NCBI GenBank assembly: GCA_963710175.1
Contig: CAVPZC010000001.1
Span: 1,364,001-1,428,000 of the forward strand
Source: Phormidesmis sp963710175
GTDB taxonomy: Bacteria > Cyanobacteriota > Cyanobacteriia > Phormidesmidales > Phormidesmidaceae
Direction: 5' to 3'
Length of the DNA stretch: 64,000 nt
Shown piece after piece: positions 16,404 through 24,814 of this stretch. The position numbers and the translations under genes were made by a program. Each line of letters starts with the position of its first letter. The first letter of the stretch is position 1. The notes below the pieces were generated by a model. That model made no database searches. It had not been told where the DNA came from and worked only from the letters and a program-made list of their open reading frames with translations.

Positions 16404-17423
16404 ATGGCTCCCGCTGTCTTAGTGGAAAATTTGAAGAAGTCCTACGGCGAGGTAGAAGCTGTAAAGGACGTTTCTTTTGCCATAGAGCCTGGTGAAATCT
16501 TTGGCCTGCTCGGGCCAAACGGCGCGGGCAAGACAACCACCATTCGCTGCCTCTGTACGCTGATGGCTCCGGACGCGGGCAGGATAGAGATCAACGGCCT
16601 ATCGGTGCTAGACGATCCGCGTGCGGCTAGACAAATGCTCGGCTACATTGCTCAGGATGTGGCGCTTGACCCAGTATTGACCGGACGCGAGCTGCTTCAG
16701 CTTCAGGCCGCGATTTATCATCTGCCAAAAGCAGACATCAAGCCTTGCATTGAGAAAATGCTGGGGCTACTAGACATTACCGAGATCGCCGACAAAAAAA
16801 CCGGCACCTACTCCGGCGGTCAAAAGAAACGGTTGGACTTAGCAGCCGGACTGCTGCATCAGCCCACTGTGCTGGTGCTCGACGAACCTACCGTCGGCTT
16901 GGACATTGAGAGCCGAACGGCGGTCTGGCAGTTTTTGCGGCAGCTTCAGAAAGAGGGCACCACGATTTTGCTCACCAGCCACTACTTAGAAGAAGTGGAC
17001 GTGCTGGCGGGCCGGGTGGCGATCATCGACGCGGGCAAAGTAATTTCGAGTGGTACGCCTGCGGCTTTAAAGGCTGAGGTGGGGGGCGATCGCATTACCC
17101 TCCGCATTCGCGAATTCACCGCCGACCAGGAAGCTGACAGCGCCCGCAGCCTGCTCGCCAAGCTACCCGTCGTTCAAGAAGTGATCGTCAACAGCGCTCA
17201 GGGAAATTCTCTTAACCTGGTGGTTGACAAAGGCGGTGAAGCTCTCGCCGCCGTCCAGTCAGCCCTCAAAGAAGCAGACCTACCTACCTTTGGTATTGCC
17301 CAATCGCAACCCAGCTTAGACGACGTGTACTTAGCCGCCACTGGTCGCACCCTGATGGACGCTGAAATGGCTGCCGTCGGTAAGCGCGATGTCAAAAAAG
17401 AGAAAAAGCAAAGTATGCGATAG
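16404..17423 (+). CDS. ABC transporter ATP-binding protein (ABC-2 exporter, DrrA-like)
   Basis: ATPase of an ABC-2 type exporter, 339 residues. Walker A GPNGAGKTTT, signature YSGGQKKRLDLAAGL and Walker B VLVLDEPTVGLD are intact, followed by the His switch LLTSHYLEE. The C-terminal 110 residues contain the DrrA-like extension (TLRIREF, SLDDVYLAATGRTL). Its natural partner is the ABC-2 permease at 18630; in many cyanobacteria the pair directly follows ctaB. Here the two are separated by a broken gene and a Uma2 gene. Substrate unknown. Confidence 0.93.
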   Translation: MAPAVLVENLKKSYGEVEAVKDVSFAIEPGEIFGLLGPNGAGKTTTIRCLCTLMAPDAGRIEINGLSVLDDPRAARQMLGYIAQDVALDPVLTGRELLQLQAAIYHLPKADIKPCIEKMLGLLDITEIADKKTGTYSGGQKKRLDLAAGLLHQPTVLVLDEPTVGLDIESRTAVWQFLRQLQKEGTTILLTSHYLEEVDVLAGRVAIIDAGKVISSGTPAALKAEVGGDRITLRIREFTADQEADSARSLLAKLPVVQEVIVNSAQGNSLNLVVDKGGEALAAVQSALKEADLPTFGIAQSQPSLDDVYLAATGRTLMDAEMAAVGKRDVKKEKKQSMR

Positions 17424-17490
17424 CAATTCAGGAGTCTTTTCTCAACCCACCGCGAATTTTGTGTAGTGCTGTGCCTATAGGGACAAAGTC

Positions 17491-17899
17491 ATGACCGGCA
17501 ACGACCAAAGCCAAAACATCAATGTGAAAGGAGACTTTGCAGTCACCGCGAATTAGTCGGTTGTGAGCCTACGCGACATCAGCGGCCAAGTCACCAATCA
17601 AATTACTCATCTCGGCAACGAACCGACCCAAGCCCAATTGAAGGATTTGTTCTTTTCAGCTTCAAGCCGCCATCGAAACTGAAGAGAGCTTTAGCGAAGA
17701 AGAAAAGACAGAGGCATTAGCAGAGGTACAGCAGCTCGCCGTTGCAGGCCAAGCCCCTGAAGATGGGCCAATGAAAAAGGCCGCGAAGCGAGCCATTACG
17801 GTGCTCAAAGGCATGACCGTAGGAGTCGGAGCAATGACGAAATTTATGGAGGCTTGCAATGGTTTATTACCTGCCATCAGCCTTCTATTCGGCCTATAG
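17491..17899 (+). pseudogene. broken cyanobacterial small protein gene (nonsense plus frameshift)
   Basis: Begins ATG at 17491 and reads MTGNDQSQNINVKGDFAVTAN, then an in-frame TAG at 17554. The same frame continues as SVVSLRDISGQVTNQITHLG and NEPTQAQLKDL, then fails near a TTTT run at about 17656. The reading shifts to QLQAAIETEESFSEEEKTEA, with KKAAKRAITVLKGMT and ACNGLLPAISLLFGL before TAG at 17897. The combined product (about 135 residues) resembles a cyanobacterial family, found near or fused to signalling/conflict proteins, with an N-terminal repeat-like stalk and a C-terminal helical domain; this is from memory. Two independent lesions mark it as decayed. Confidence 0.75.
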
Positions 17900-17976
17900 T
17901 CTGGTGCTAGGATGTAAGCAAAACAGCAAAGAAATCGGCATCATGACTTTTCAATAGCTTCTTATCGGTGTATGGG

Positions 17977-18552
17977 ATGATGACGCTCACGTTGGATATG
18001 CGCTCCGCTGACCTCGCATTAAGTGAGGCCGACTTCTATCGCCTCTGTCAGGCCAATCGAGACCTAAGGCTTGAACTCACAGCAGCAGGACAATTAATAC
18101 TGATGCCACCGACAGGATGGGAAACCGGTAATCGCAACTTTGATTTGGCCTATCAATTTGGTACATGGGTTAAGCGAGACGGCACAGGACTGGGCTTTGA
18201 CTCCTCCACTGGCTTCCGCCTGCCAGATGGCGCTATTCGCTCTCCCGACGTTGCCTGGGTACTGAAGCGCCGCATAGAAGCTATCAACCCCGATCCCAGC
18301 AAGTTTCTTCCCCTTTGCCCCGACTTTGTCATAGAGCTGCGCTCCGCCAACGACAGCCTGAGCGACCTTCAAGACAAAATGCAAGAATACCTCGACAACG
18401 GCCTTCTCCTCGGCTGGCTCATCGACCCCCAAAACAAAACCGTCGAGATCTATCGGCAGACCCAGCCCACCGAAACCCAATCGCTCTCCGGCATCCTATC
18501 TGGCGACCCCACACTGCCAGGCTTCCAACTCAACCTCAGCAAAATTTTCTAG
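17977..18552 (+). CDS. Uma2 family restriction endonuclease-like protein
   Basis: About 191 residues of the Uma2/DUF820 family, which has a PD-(D/E)XK nuclease fold and is greatly expanded in cyanobacteria. Core features: SEADFYRLCQANRDLRLEL, PDGAIRSPDVAWVLKRR (acidic catalytic position) and CPDFVIELRSANDSLSDLQDKMQEYLDNG followed by GWLIDP. The canonical Glu-x-Lys region is ELRS, so Lys is replaced by Arg. ATG at 17977 or 17980 is preferred to GTG at 17968. It separates the ABC-2 ATPase gene from its permease gene. Biological role of the family is unproven. Confidence 0.88.
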   Translation: MMTLTLDMRSADLALSEADFYRLCQANRDLRLELTAAGQLILMPPTGWETGNRNFDLAYQFGTWVKRDGTGLGFDSSTGFRLPDGAIRSPDVAWVLKRRIEAINPDPSKFLPLCPDFVIELRSANDSLSDLQDKMQEYLDNGLLLGWLIDPQNKTVEIYRQTQPTETQSLSGILSGDPTLPGFQLNLSKIF

Positions 18553-18629
18553 ACTAATCTCTAACACCAATCAAATGCACCATCCCCAAAATTGCGATCG
18601 CCCCCACTAGCCCTCACCCCTTCCAAACC

Positions 18630-19496
18630 ATGAGCCAATCCGTCACTCCGGCCCCCTCGCGCCCTATCCCCCTCGCGCCTACTCCCGGCCTCGCCGAATT
18701 TATTCAAGAAACCACCGCCCTGACTCGCCGTCTCTTCATTCAGCTCCAGAGGCGACCCACGACGCTGGTAGCAGGTGTGATTCAGCCGCTGATGTGGCTG
18801 ATTTTATTCGGTGCGCTGTTTCAAAACGTGCCTAAAGGACTGTTTGGCGAAAGCCAGAACTACGGCCAGTTTTTAGGGGCCGGTATTATCGTTTTTACGG
18901 CTTTTGCGGGCGCGCTAAACGCAGGGTTACCTGTGATGTTTGACCGTGAGTTTGGCTTCCTCAACCGGCTGCTGGTCGCGCCCCTGGCTTCCCGCTTTTC
19001 GATTGTGGTCGCTTCGGCGCTGTTCATTGGAACAATGAGCCTGATTCAGACGACGGCGATTGTGGCGCTGAGTGCGGTGCTTGGGGCAGGCTTACCCGGA
19101 CTGGGTGGGCTGCTGCTGGTGACGCTGATTGTGCTGACGCTGGTATTTGGTGTAACGGCCTTGAGCCTGGGACTGGCCTTTGCGCTGCCTGGCCACATTG
19201 AGCTACTGGCCGTGATTTTTATTACTAATTTGCCGCTACTGTTCGCCAGTACGGCGCTGGTGCCACTGTCTTTTATGCCGACTTGGCTACAGGTGGTCGC
19301 TAGTCTTAATCCGCTGAGCTACGCGATTGAGCCGATCCGCTACATCTATCTTCACTCAGACTGGACTCTCGGTAGCATTGTAATGCAAGCGCCCTTTGGC
19401 GATATTAGCTTGGGCCTGGCGCTGGGCATTTTACTGGCCTTTAGCGCTGCTGCCCTGCTGACGATTCGCCCGCTGATCAGTCGTCGGATTGCTTAG
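18630..19496 (+). CDS. ABC-2 type transporter permease
   Basis: Membrane subunit of 288 residues with six helices, DrrB/ABC-2 class. Typical blocks are RPTTLVAGVIQPLMWLILFGALF at the first helix, DREFGFLNRLLVAPL in the cytoplasmic loop, and LFASTALVPLSFMPTWLQVVASLNPLSYAIEPIRY near the C-terminus. Expected partner is the ATPase at 16404, 1.2 kb upstream. The pair would export a lipid, polysaccharide or drug-like compound, but nothing here defines it. Confidence 0.92.
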   Translation: MSQSVTPAPSRPIPLAPTPGLAEFIQETTALTRRLFIQLQRRPTTLVAGVIQPLMWLILFGALFQNVPKGLFGESQNYGQFLGAGIIVFTAFAGALNAGLPVMFDREFGFLNRLLVAPLASRFSIVVASALFIGTMSLIQTTAIVALSAVLGAGLPGLGGLLLVTLIVLTLVFGVTALSLGLAFALPGHIELLAVIFITNLPLLFASTALVPLSFMPTWLQVVASLNPLSYAIEPIRYIYLHSDWTLGSIVMQAPFGDISLGLALGILLAFSAAALLTIRPLISRRIA

Positions 19497-19667
19497 CTTC
19501 AGTCCTAAAGGCTGACTCAGAGGTAACCTCGGAGGCCGACTCGAAGACCGGCACAGATTATGGGGTGAATGGCAGAACGATTGGTAAACTAAAGAAAATC
19601 GATGCCTGGTGTCTGTGTGACCCAGCTGGTGGTAGCTTAGCTAGAAACTTTTTTGGAGAGTGAACGG

Positions 19668-20036
19668 ATGAATAACTTATTGGTTCGGCTGGTGGGCGCG
19701 GGTTTGGCTCTGGGTATGGTGGGTGTGATTTCAGGCCCAGCGATTCCCTTTCAGGGAGGCTCTGCCATCGCTCAAGACTCGGGCATTGCCAATACTGCTG
19801 AAGACTTTAAATCAGCCGATGCGAATGATGGCATTCTCGGTTCAGATGTGGATATCTGGGATATTTTTCATCAGGGGGGTGCTTTAAATGGAGCTGGCGT
19901 GGTAGATGATGGCTTTTATCGCAGTCAGGGCCGCCGGATTGACCGACAGGCTGAATCTTTGCGTGAGCGGCAGCGGGCAATTATAGAGCAGCAGGCTGAA
20001 TCGACCTCAGCGCCTACGGCTACTCCGGCTCAGTAA
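19668..20036 (+). CDS. secreted protein of unknown function
   Basis: A 122-residue protein if started at ATG 19668, which is preceded by GGAGAG at suitable spacing; a TTG start at 19653 would overlap that site. An N-terminal signal peptide is visible (LVRLVGAGLALGMVGVI, cleavage probably after AIAQ). The mature part has an acidic segment, DANDGILGSDVDIWDIFHQGG, and a C-terminal charged helix, RRIDRQAESLRERQRAI. The tail is Ser/Thr/Ala/Pro-rich. I do not recognise a domain; similar short secreted proteins occur in filamentous cyanobacteria. Confidence 0.7.
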   Translation: MNNLLVRLVGAGLALGMVGVISGPAIPFQGGSAIAQDSGIANTAEDFKSADANDGILGSDVDIWDIFHQGGALNGAGVVDDGFYRSQGRRIDRQAESLRERQRAIIEQQAESTSAPTATPAQ

Positions 20037-20055
20037 AGCAGCTGACTAAAGTAGT

Positions 20056-20097
20056 TGAGTAAAGCAGGTTTGAACGGTTGATGAGCTGCTTTACTCA
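20056..20097 (+). terminator. stem-loop upstream of valS
   Basis: A perfect 12-bp stem (TGAGTAAAGCAG at 20056-20067, CTGCTTTACTCA at 20086-20097) with an 18-nt loop lies 20 bp after the secreted-protein gene and 170 bp before valS. There is no strong T-run, so it may be an mRNA-end stabiliser or a weak terminator. No T-box features were seen. Confidence 0.5.
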
Positions 20098-20268
20098 GAT
20101 AGCTGATTGAATAACCATGACTCAGAGGGCATCTGGCGATCGCAAGACGACGCCCGGTGCCTTTTTGCAATTGCGTCCTCAGTTGCCAATTCGAGTTGAT
20201 AGCCTGGGCGCATGAAGGCTCAAATCACTGCTACCATTTACCTGAGCTGTATCCGTACCCCACCTGCA

Positions 20269-23200
20269 ATGACCGCCAACACGCCGACTCTAGCTAGCCA
20301 GTACGATCCCACCGCAACCGAGACAAAATGGCAGGAATACTGGGAAGAAAAAGAAGTCTTCAAAGCTGATCCGAGTCGGGGCGGCGAGCCGTTTTGCGTG
20401 ATGATGCCGCCACCCAATGTCACCGGCAGCCTGCATATGGGCCACGCCTTTGAACATACGCTGATTGACACGGTCGTCCGCTACCAGCGAATGAAAGGGC
20501 GCAATACGCTGTGGCTACCTGGGACTGACCATGCCAGCATTGCGGTGCAAACGATATTGGAGCGCCAGTTTGCCGCAGAAGGCAAAACCCGCGAATCTGT
20601 CGGGCGGCAAAAGTTTTTAGAGCGGGCCTGGGAATGGAAGGCTGAATCGGGCGGCACGATTGTTAACCAGCTGCGGAAACTGGCCGTTTCAGTAGACTGG
20701 TCGCGCGAGCGCTTCACGATGGATGAGGGGCTCTCAAAAGCCGTGCTTACCGCCTTCAATCGTCTTTATAACGAAGGGCTGATCTACCGGGGCAGCTACA
20801 TGGTGAACTGGTGTCCGGCCAGCCAGTCAGCCGTCTCTGATCTAGAAGTAGAGAACAAAGAAGTCGACGGCTATTTGTGGCATCTGCGCTACCCGTTGAG
20901 CAGCGGTGAGGGCTCGATGGAGGTGGCGACGACTCGGCCTGAGACCATGCTGGGCGATACGGCAGTGGCGGTCAATCCAAATGACGAGCGCTATCAGCAC
21001 CTGATTGGTCAGACGCTGACGCTGCCAATCATGGGCCGCGAGATTCCGATTATTGGCGATGAATTTGTCGATCGGGAGTTTGGTACAGGCTGCGTGAAGG
21101 TGACGCCCGCTCACGACCCAAACGACTTTGAGATGGGGAAGCGCCACGATCTGCCGGTGATCAACATTCTCAATAAAGACGGCTCGCTGAATGAAAATGC
21201 GGGTGATTTTGAAGGCATAGATCGCTTTGAGGCTCGCGATCGCATCGTAGATCGTCTGGAGTCGGAAGGCTTTTTGGTCAAGCGAGAAGACTATCGGCAT
21301 TCGGTGCCGTATAGCGATCGCGGCAAAGTCCCCGTTGAACCGCTAATTTCCACCCAGTGGTTTGTCAAAATTCGCCCGCTGGCCGACAAAGCCCTACTTG
21401 CCCTTGATGAGCAGCAAGATCCTCAGTTCGTGCCCGACCGCTGGACTAAGGTTTACCGCGACTGGCTGGTAAACCTCAAAGATTGGTGCATCTCTCGTCA
21501 GCTCTGGTGGGGCCACCAAATTCCGGCCTGGTACATCGTCAGCGAAACCAACGGCGAGATTACTGACAGCACGCCCTTTGTCGTCGCGATGAACGAAACT
21601 GAGGCCCTGAATAGAGCGGCTGAGGAAACGGGCCACGAGGTGGAACTGCGACAAGACCCGGACGTGCTCGACACCTGGTTTTCTTCCGGACTCTGGCCGA
21701 TGTCTACCCTGGGTTGGCCCAATACCGATGCGCCTGACTACCAGTTTTACTATCCGACCCAGACGCTAGTTACAGGTTTCGACATCATCTTTTTCTGGGT
21801 AGCCCGGATGACCCTGATGGCCGGGCACTTCACGGGCCAGATGCCGTTTGACACGGTGTACATTCATGGGCTGGTACGGGATGAAAACAATCAAAAGATG
21901 TCGAAGTCTAAAAACAACGGCATCAACCCGATGGTGCTGATTGATAAATACGGCACCGATGCGCTGCGCTATACGCTGGTGCGCGAAGTTGCCGGAGCCG
22001 GGCAGGATATTCGCCTGGACTATGACCGTAAAACCGACGAATCCCTGGCGGTAGAAGCCTCGCGCAACTTTACTAACAAGCTGTGGAATGCCTCCCGGTT
22101 TGTGATGATGAATCTGGACGGTCAGACGCCTGCTATCTTGGGAATGCCAGGCAGCGGCGGGGCTCCTTTAGAGCTAGCAGACAGATGGATTCTCTCTCGC
22201 TACCACCAGACGATTGAGCGATCGCGCCAGCAGCTGGACGACTATGGCATGGGCGAAGCAGCTAAAGAGCTGTACGAGTTTACGCGCGGCGATTTTTGCG
22301 ACTGGTATATCGAGCTAGTCAAGCCCCGGCTCTACGGTGATGGCGAGACTAAGTACACGGCCCAGCAAACTTTGGCCTATGTACTGGAAGGCATTCTTAA
22401 GTTGCTACATCCCTTTATGCCACACATCACCGAAGAGCTGTGGCAAACGCTAACGGGCGCAACTGATGGGGATACAGCCGACTGTTTAGCCGTGCAGCGC
22501 TACCCGGTGGCCGATGCTCAGCAGATTGATTCGGGTTTAGAAGCGCAGTTTGAGCTGCTGATTGACACTATTCGCACTATTCGCAACCTGCGGGCTGAGG
22601 CGGGCATTAAGCCCTCTGCCAGGATTGAAACGCTGCTGAAGACGGATAGCGACTTTGAGCTGAAAATTCTCCAGGCCACCCGTTCTTACATTCAAGAGAT
22701 GGCCAGGGTAGAAACGCTTTCGATTGGTGACACGGACTTTGCACCGGCGCATGAAGCAACGGCTAAAACGTTGACAATTGCAGAAGCCGAAGCAATGGTT
22801 GAAACAGGAACTCCGACCAACCCTCAAGCCAATACTCTCTGGCAGCGGTTGTCCGATGCGACATCACGGTTTTTAGACCAGCCAACACGCTACTTCGGTA
22901 ACTTCTTCAGCGACTACAAGCAGCCTGCGCTTTCTCTGGCAATTCTTTTAGGCAGCGTCATGACCATCAAAGTATTGAGCTCGATGCTCAATGCCATTGA
23001 TGACGTGCCGGGGCTGGCAGGGCTATTTCAGGTAGTCGGCATTATCTATGTCGTTCGGTTTGTGGCACAGAAGGGATATACGGCTGAGAAGCGTGATCGC
23101 GCGATCGCCGAACTCAAGCAAGCCTGGATGGAAGTGACTGGAGCGCCAACCAGCCAACCGGCGGCTAGAAGTAGCGAAGCACCTGAGATCAGCCCCGCAC

Positions 23201-23535
23201 CCACGGGCGTAACCCCTGCTGACATTATCAGGGCTGACTCTAAAGCCAAGCCAACTGACAGCCCCGATAAAGACCAGCGCATGTTTGCGGGCGTAACCGG
23301 CACTGTGCAGGTGCTAATTCCGCTGACGGGCGTGGTCGATGTAGAGGCGCTAAGAGCCAAGCTGGAAAAGGATCTGGGCAAGGCCGAAGGCGAAATGAAA
23401 TCTCTCGGTGGGCGTTTAGGCAATCAGGGCTTTGTTAATCAAGCGCCTGCCGAAGTGGTGCAGGGCGCAAAAGATGCGCTGGCCGAAGCCGGGAAACAGG
23501 CTAAGCTCATCCGTGAGCGACTGGCAATGCTGTAA
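20269..23535 (+). CDS. valS: valine--tRNA ligase with CAAD membrane domain
   Basis: Charges tRNA-Val. About 1088 residues from ATG 20269 (MTANTPTLASQYDPT, the usual N-terminus); an in-frame ATG at 20212 would add 19 residues. Class I signatures: HMGH in NVTGSLHMGHAF and KMSKS in NQKMSKSKNNG; the editing domain has TTRPETMLGDTAV. The C-terminal tRNA-binding coiled coil (GVVDVEALRAKLEKDL to the end) is present. Between anticodon-binding domain and coiled coil, residues about 854-954, sits an extra segment with two hydrophobic helices (ALSLAILLGSVMTIKVLSSML and LFQVVGIIYVVRFVAQ) and flanking amphipathic helices. This matches CAAD, the cyanobacterial aminoacyl-tRNA synthetase appended domain, which anchors synthetases to thylakoids. 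Confidence 0.96.
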   Translation: MTANTPTLASQYDPTATETKWQEYWEEKEVFKADPSRGGEPFCVMMPPPNVTGSLHMGHAFEHTLIDTVVRYQRMKGRNTLWLPGTDHASIAVQTILERQFAAEGKTRESVGRQKFLERAWEWKAESGGTIVNQLRKLAVSVDWSRERFTMDEGLSKAVLTAFNRLYNEGLIYRGSYMVNWCPASQSAVSDLEVENKEVDGYLWHLRYPLSSGEGSMEVATTRPETMLGDTAVAVNPNDERYQHLIGQTLTLPIMGREIPIIGDEFVDREFGTGCVKVTPAHDPNDFEMGKRHDLPVINILNKDGSLNENAGDFEGIDRFEARDRIVDRLESEGFLVKREDYRHSVPYSDRGKVPVEPLISTQWFVKIRPLADKALLALDEQQDPQFVPDRWTKVYRDWLVNLKDWCISRQLWWGHQIPAWYIVSETNGEITDSTPFVVAMNETEALNRAAEETGHEVELRQDPDVLDTWFSSGLWPMSTLGWPNTDAPDYQFYYPTQTLVTGFDIIFFWVARMTLMAGHFTGQMPFDTVYIHGLVRDENNQKMSKSKNNGINPMVLIDKYGTDALRYTLVREVAGAGQDIRLDYDRKTDESLAVEASRNFTNKLWNASRFVMMNLDGQTPAILGMPGSGGAPLELADRWILSRYHQTIERSRQQLDDYGMGEAAKELYEFTRGDFCDWYIELVKPRLYGDGETKYTAQQTLAYVLEGILKLLHPFMPHITEELWQTLTGATDGDTADCLAVQRYPVADAQQIDSGLEAQFELLIDTIRTIRNLRAEAGIKPSARIETLLKTDSDFELKILQATRSYIQEMARVETLSIGDTDFAPAHEATAKTLTIAEAEAMVETGTPTNPQANTLWQRLSDATSRFLDQPTRYFGNFFSDYKQPALSLAILLGSVMTIKVLSSMLNAIDDVPGLAGLFQVVGIIYVVRFVAQKGYTAEKRDRAIAELKQAWMEVTGAPTSQPAARSSEAPEISPAPTGVTPADIIRADSKAKPTDSPDKDQRMFAGVTGTVQVLIPLTGVVDVEALRAKLEKDLGKAEGEMKSLGGRLGNQGFVNQAPAEVVQGAKDALAEAGKQAKLIRERLAML

Positions 23536-23647
23536 ACCACAATTGATCTTTCAGAAATTTAGCCTGAACATTGACTCATATCAGAAGACATCAGAAGAAC
23601 AGAGGATGCGAGAATGGCAGATTTTAGCAACTTGCAAGACGATGTAG

Positions 23648-23857
23648 CTTCTTTATGAAGACGCTCAGCGACTAATTCTCGATTTTATTATCTTCCTGAA
23701 GCAGCGCCATCACAAAAACGGAGGCTCCTGCCTTGAGACTATAGGCTTTGCAAACCAGTCCTTTGTTGGCATGTGGGAAGATATAGCGAAGCGCGGATGC
23801 ACTCGCGCTTCGCGGAGCACTGCCTGAGTGCGACAAGTCCGCAATGGCACGTCTTTT
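23648..23857 (+). pseudogene. decayed antitoxin gene interrupted by a hairpin repeat
   Basis: One frame reads LLYEDAQRLILDFIIFLKQR, then LETIGFANQSFVGMWED, then an 11-codon stretch (IAKRGCTRASR) that is the 41-nt dispersed repeat, then STA, a TGA stop, and VRQVRNG. Without the repeat and with Trp in place of the stop, the order (helical DFIxFLKQR segment, FVGMW, S-T-A-W-V-R) fits DUF2281/VapB-like antitoxins that precede PIN toxins in cyanobacteria. The gene overlaps the start of the PIN remnant at 23844, the usual arrangement. No proper start codon remains. Inference from pattern. Confidence 0.5.
23781..23821. repeat. 41-nt dispersed hairpin repeat, copy 2
   Basis: Identical to 5935-5975 at 38 of 41 positions. 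The core forms a perfect 10-bp stem (GCGAAGCGCG and CGCGCTTCGC) with an 8-nt loop. It lies in frame inside the antitoxin remnant. Confidence 0.8.
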
Positions 23858-24148
23858 AATGGATACCGATGTTTTGATCGGCATCGCCAACAACGACGAA
23901 ACTGCAAAAGCGCGTCTGGCTCAAGAGAGCAACCATGCCACACTATGTGTTTCTATCATCACTGGCGTGAAGTTGGCTGTTGGCTGTCGAAACAAAGCTG
24001 AGAAGCAAGCCTTCGGTCAATTTCTAACGCAGTTTGAATCTCAACCTATCGACGAAGCAGTATCAGAGATAGCTCTATCAGCTTGCTCAGTAAGAACCAG
24101 CGCGACTATCGTTTCAATCCCAATCTCACGCTGCTTCATTATCCCTAA
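23844..24148 (+). pseudogene. VapC-like PIN-domain toxin, internal deletion and frameshift
   Basis: Begins MARLLMDTDVLIGIANND, the first strand of a PIN nuclease with its catalytic Asp, and continues through CVSIITGVKLAVGC to IDEAVSEIALSAC. The remainder of the domain (the helix and strand bearing the later catalytic Asp residues) is missing. In the neighbouring frame the sequence resumes as LLSKNQRDYRFNPNLTLLHYP and stops at 24146-24148, the normal C-terminus of such toxins. So roughly 25 codons are deleted with a frame change. The open frame running on to 24200 is an artefact of the shift. The RNase would be inactive. Confidence 0.75.
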
Positions 24149-24248
24149 TGGCAGGGGTTTCCTGTTAACCGACAGTTATAGCCTCTGTCGAGCTGCTTAG
24201 GACACTTTTGTCGGCTGCAACCGCTGGAGAACAGCGGGCAACTCGACT

Positions 24249-24280
24249 AGCAGATGTTCTAATGCATCAGGACATCTGCT
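24249..24280. repeat. inverted repeat between the PIN remnant and a convergent gene
   Basis: AGCAGATGT (24249-24257) and ACATCTGCT (24272-24280) form a 9-bp stem, extendable by one T-A pair, with a 14-nt loop. It lies between two convergent genes and could be a bidirectional terminator, though no T-tract is seen. Confidence 0.45.
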
Positions 24281-24299
24281 ATACCAGCCCTAAACAGCA

Positions 24300-24689
24300 C
24301 TAATCCAACACATGAATTACCGCACCGACCGCTGCGCCCTGAGCTGCATTTTCTAAGAAGCTGTCATCATTAGTGATCGTTCCCACGCCGCCAGCCGTTC
24401 CCGCACCCACGCCGACATCCTGCACAATGCTCCGGTCTTGATTTCTGCGTAGCTCTTCATCAGCGACATGTACCGCTGCGCCCGCCGCCGCGCCATTGGC
24501 TGCATTGTCTAAGCCAATGCCATTGCCGAAGATGATACCGGTCACCACGCCGACACCCGCACCGACAGCAACATCTTCTCCCAGGCTACCGGCTTGTGCA
24601 GGCTGAGCAGTCAGCATCGTAGCGCCGAGCAGGCTAGCCATCGCCGCCCCTGGCACCATTACATTACGAATCGAACTGAAGTAGTTCAT
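24300..24689 (-). CDS. secreted glycine-rich protein (glycine-zipper-like)
   Basis: 129 residues from ATG 24689 (MNYFSSIRNVMVPG); an upstream in-frame ATG at 24728 would place extra residues before the signal peptide. Signal peptide with AQPAQA-type cleavage, then alternating Gly/Ala helices (VAVGAGVGVVTGIIFGNGIG and AAQGAAVGAVIHVLD) separated by a charged linker, DEELRRNQDRS. The two-fold Gly-rich layout resembles glycine-zipper proteins that associate with membranes. Function unknown; no link to its neighbours is evident. Confidence 0.7.
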   Translation of the reverse strand: MNYFSSIRNVMVPGAAMASLLGATMLTAQPAQAGSLGEDVAVGAGVGVVTGIIFGNGIGLDNAANGAAAGAAVHVADEELRRNQDRSIVQDVGVGAGTAGGVGTITNDDSFLENAAQGAAVGAVIHVLD

Positions 24690-24814
24690 CTCAGGTAGGC
24701 TCCCCTGATACTTAGCTAAAAGTATCAAATACGACTGATGTATAAATAATAGCGAACTGCTCCGAAACCAAATGAAATATTCGTGAGAAAGTACAGGGCA
24801 GCTGCGTTCTCTGC

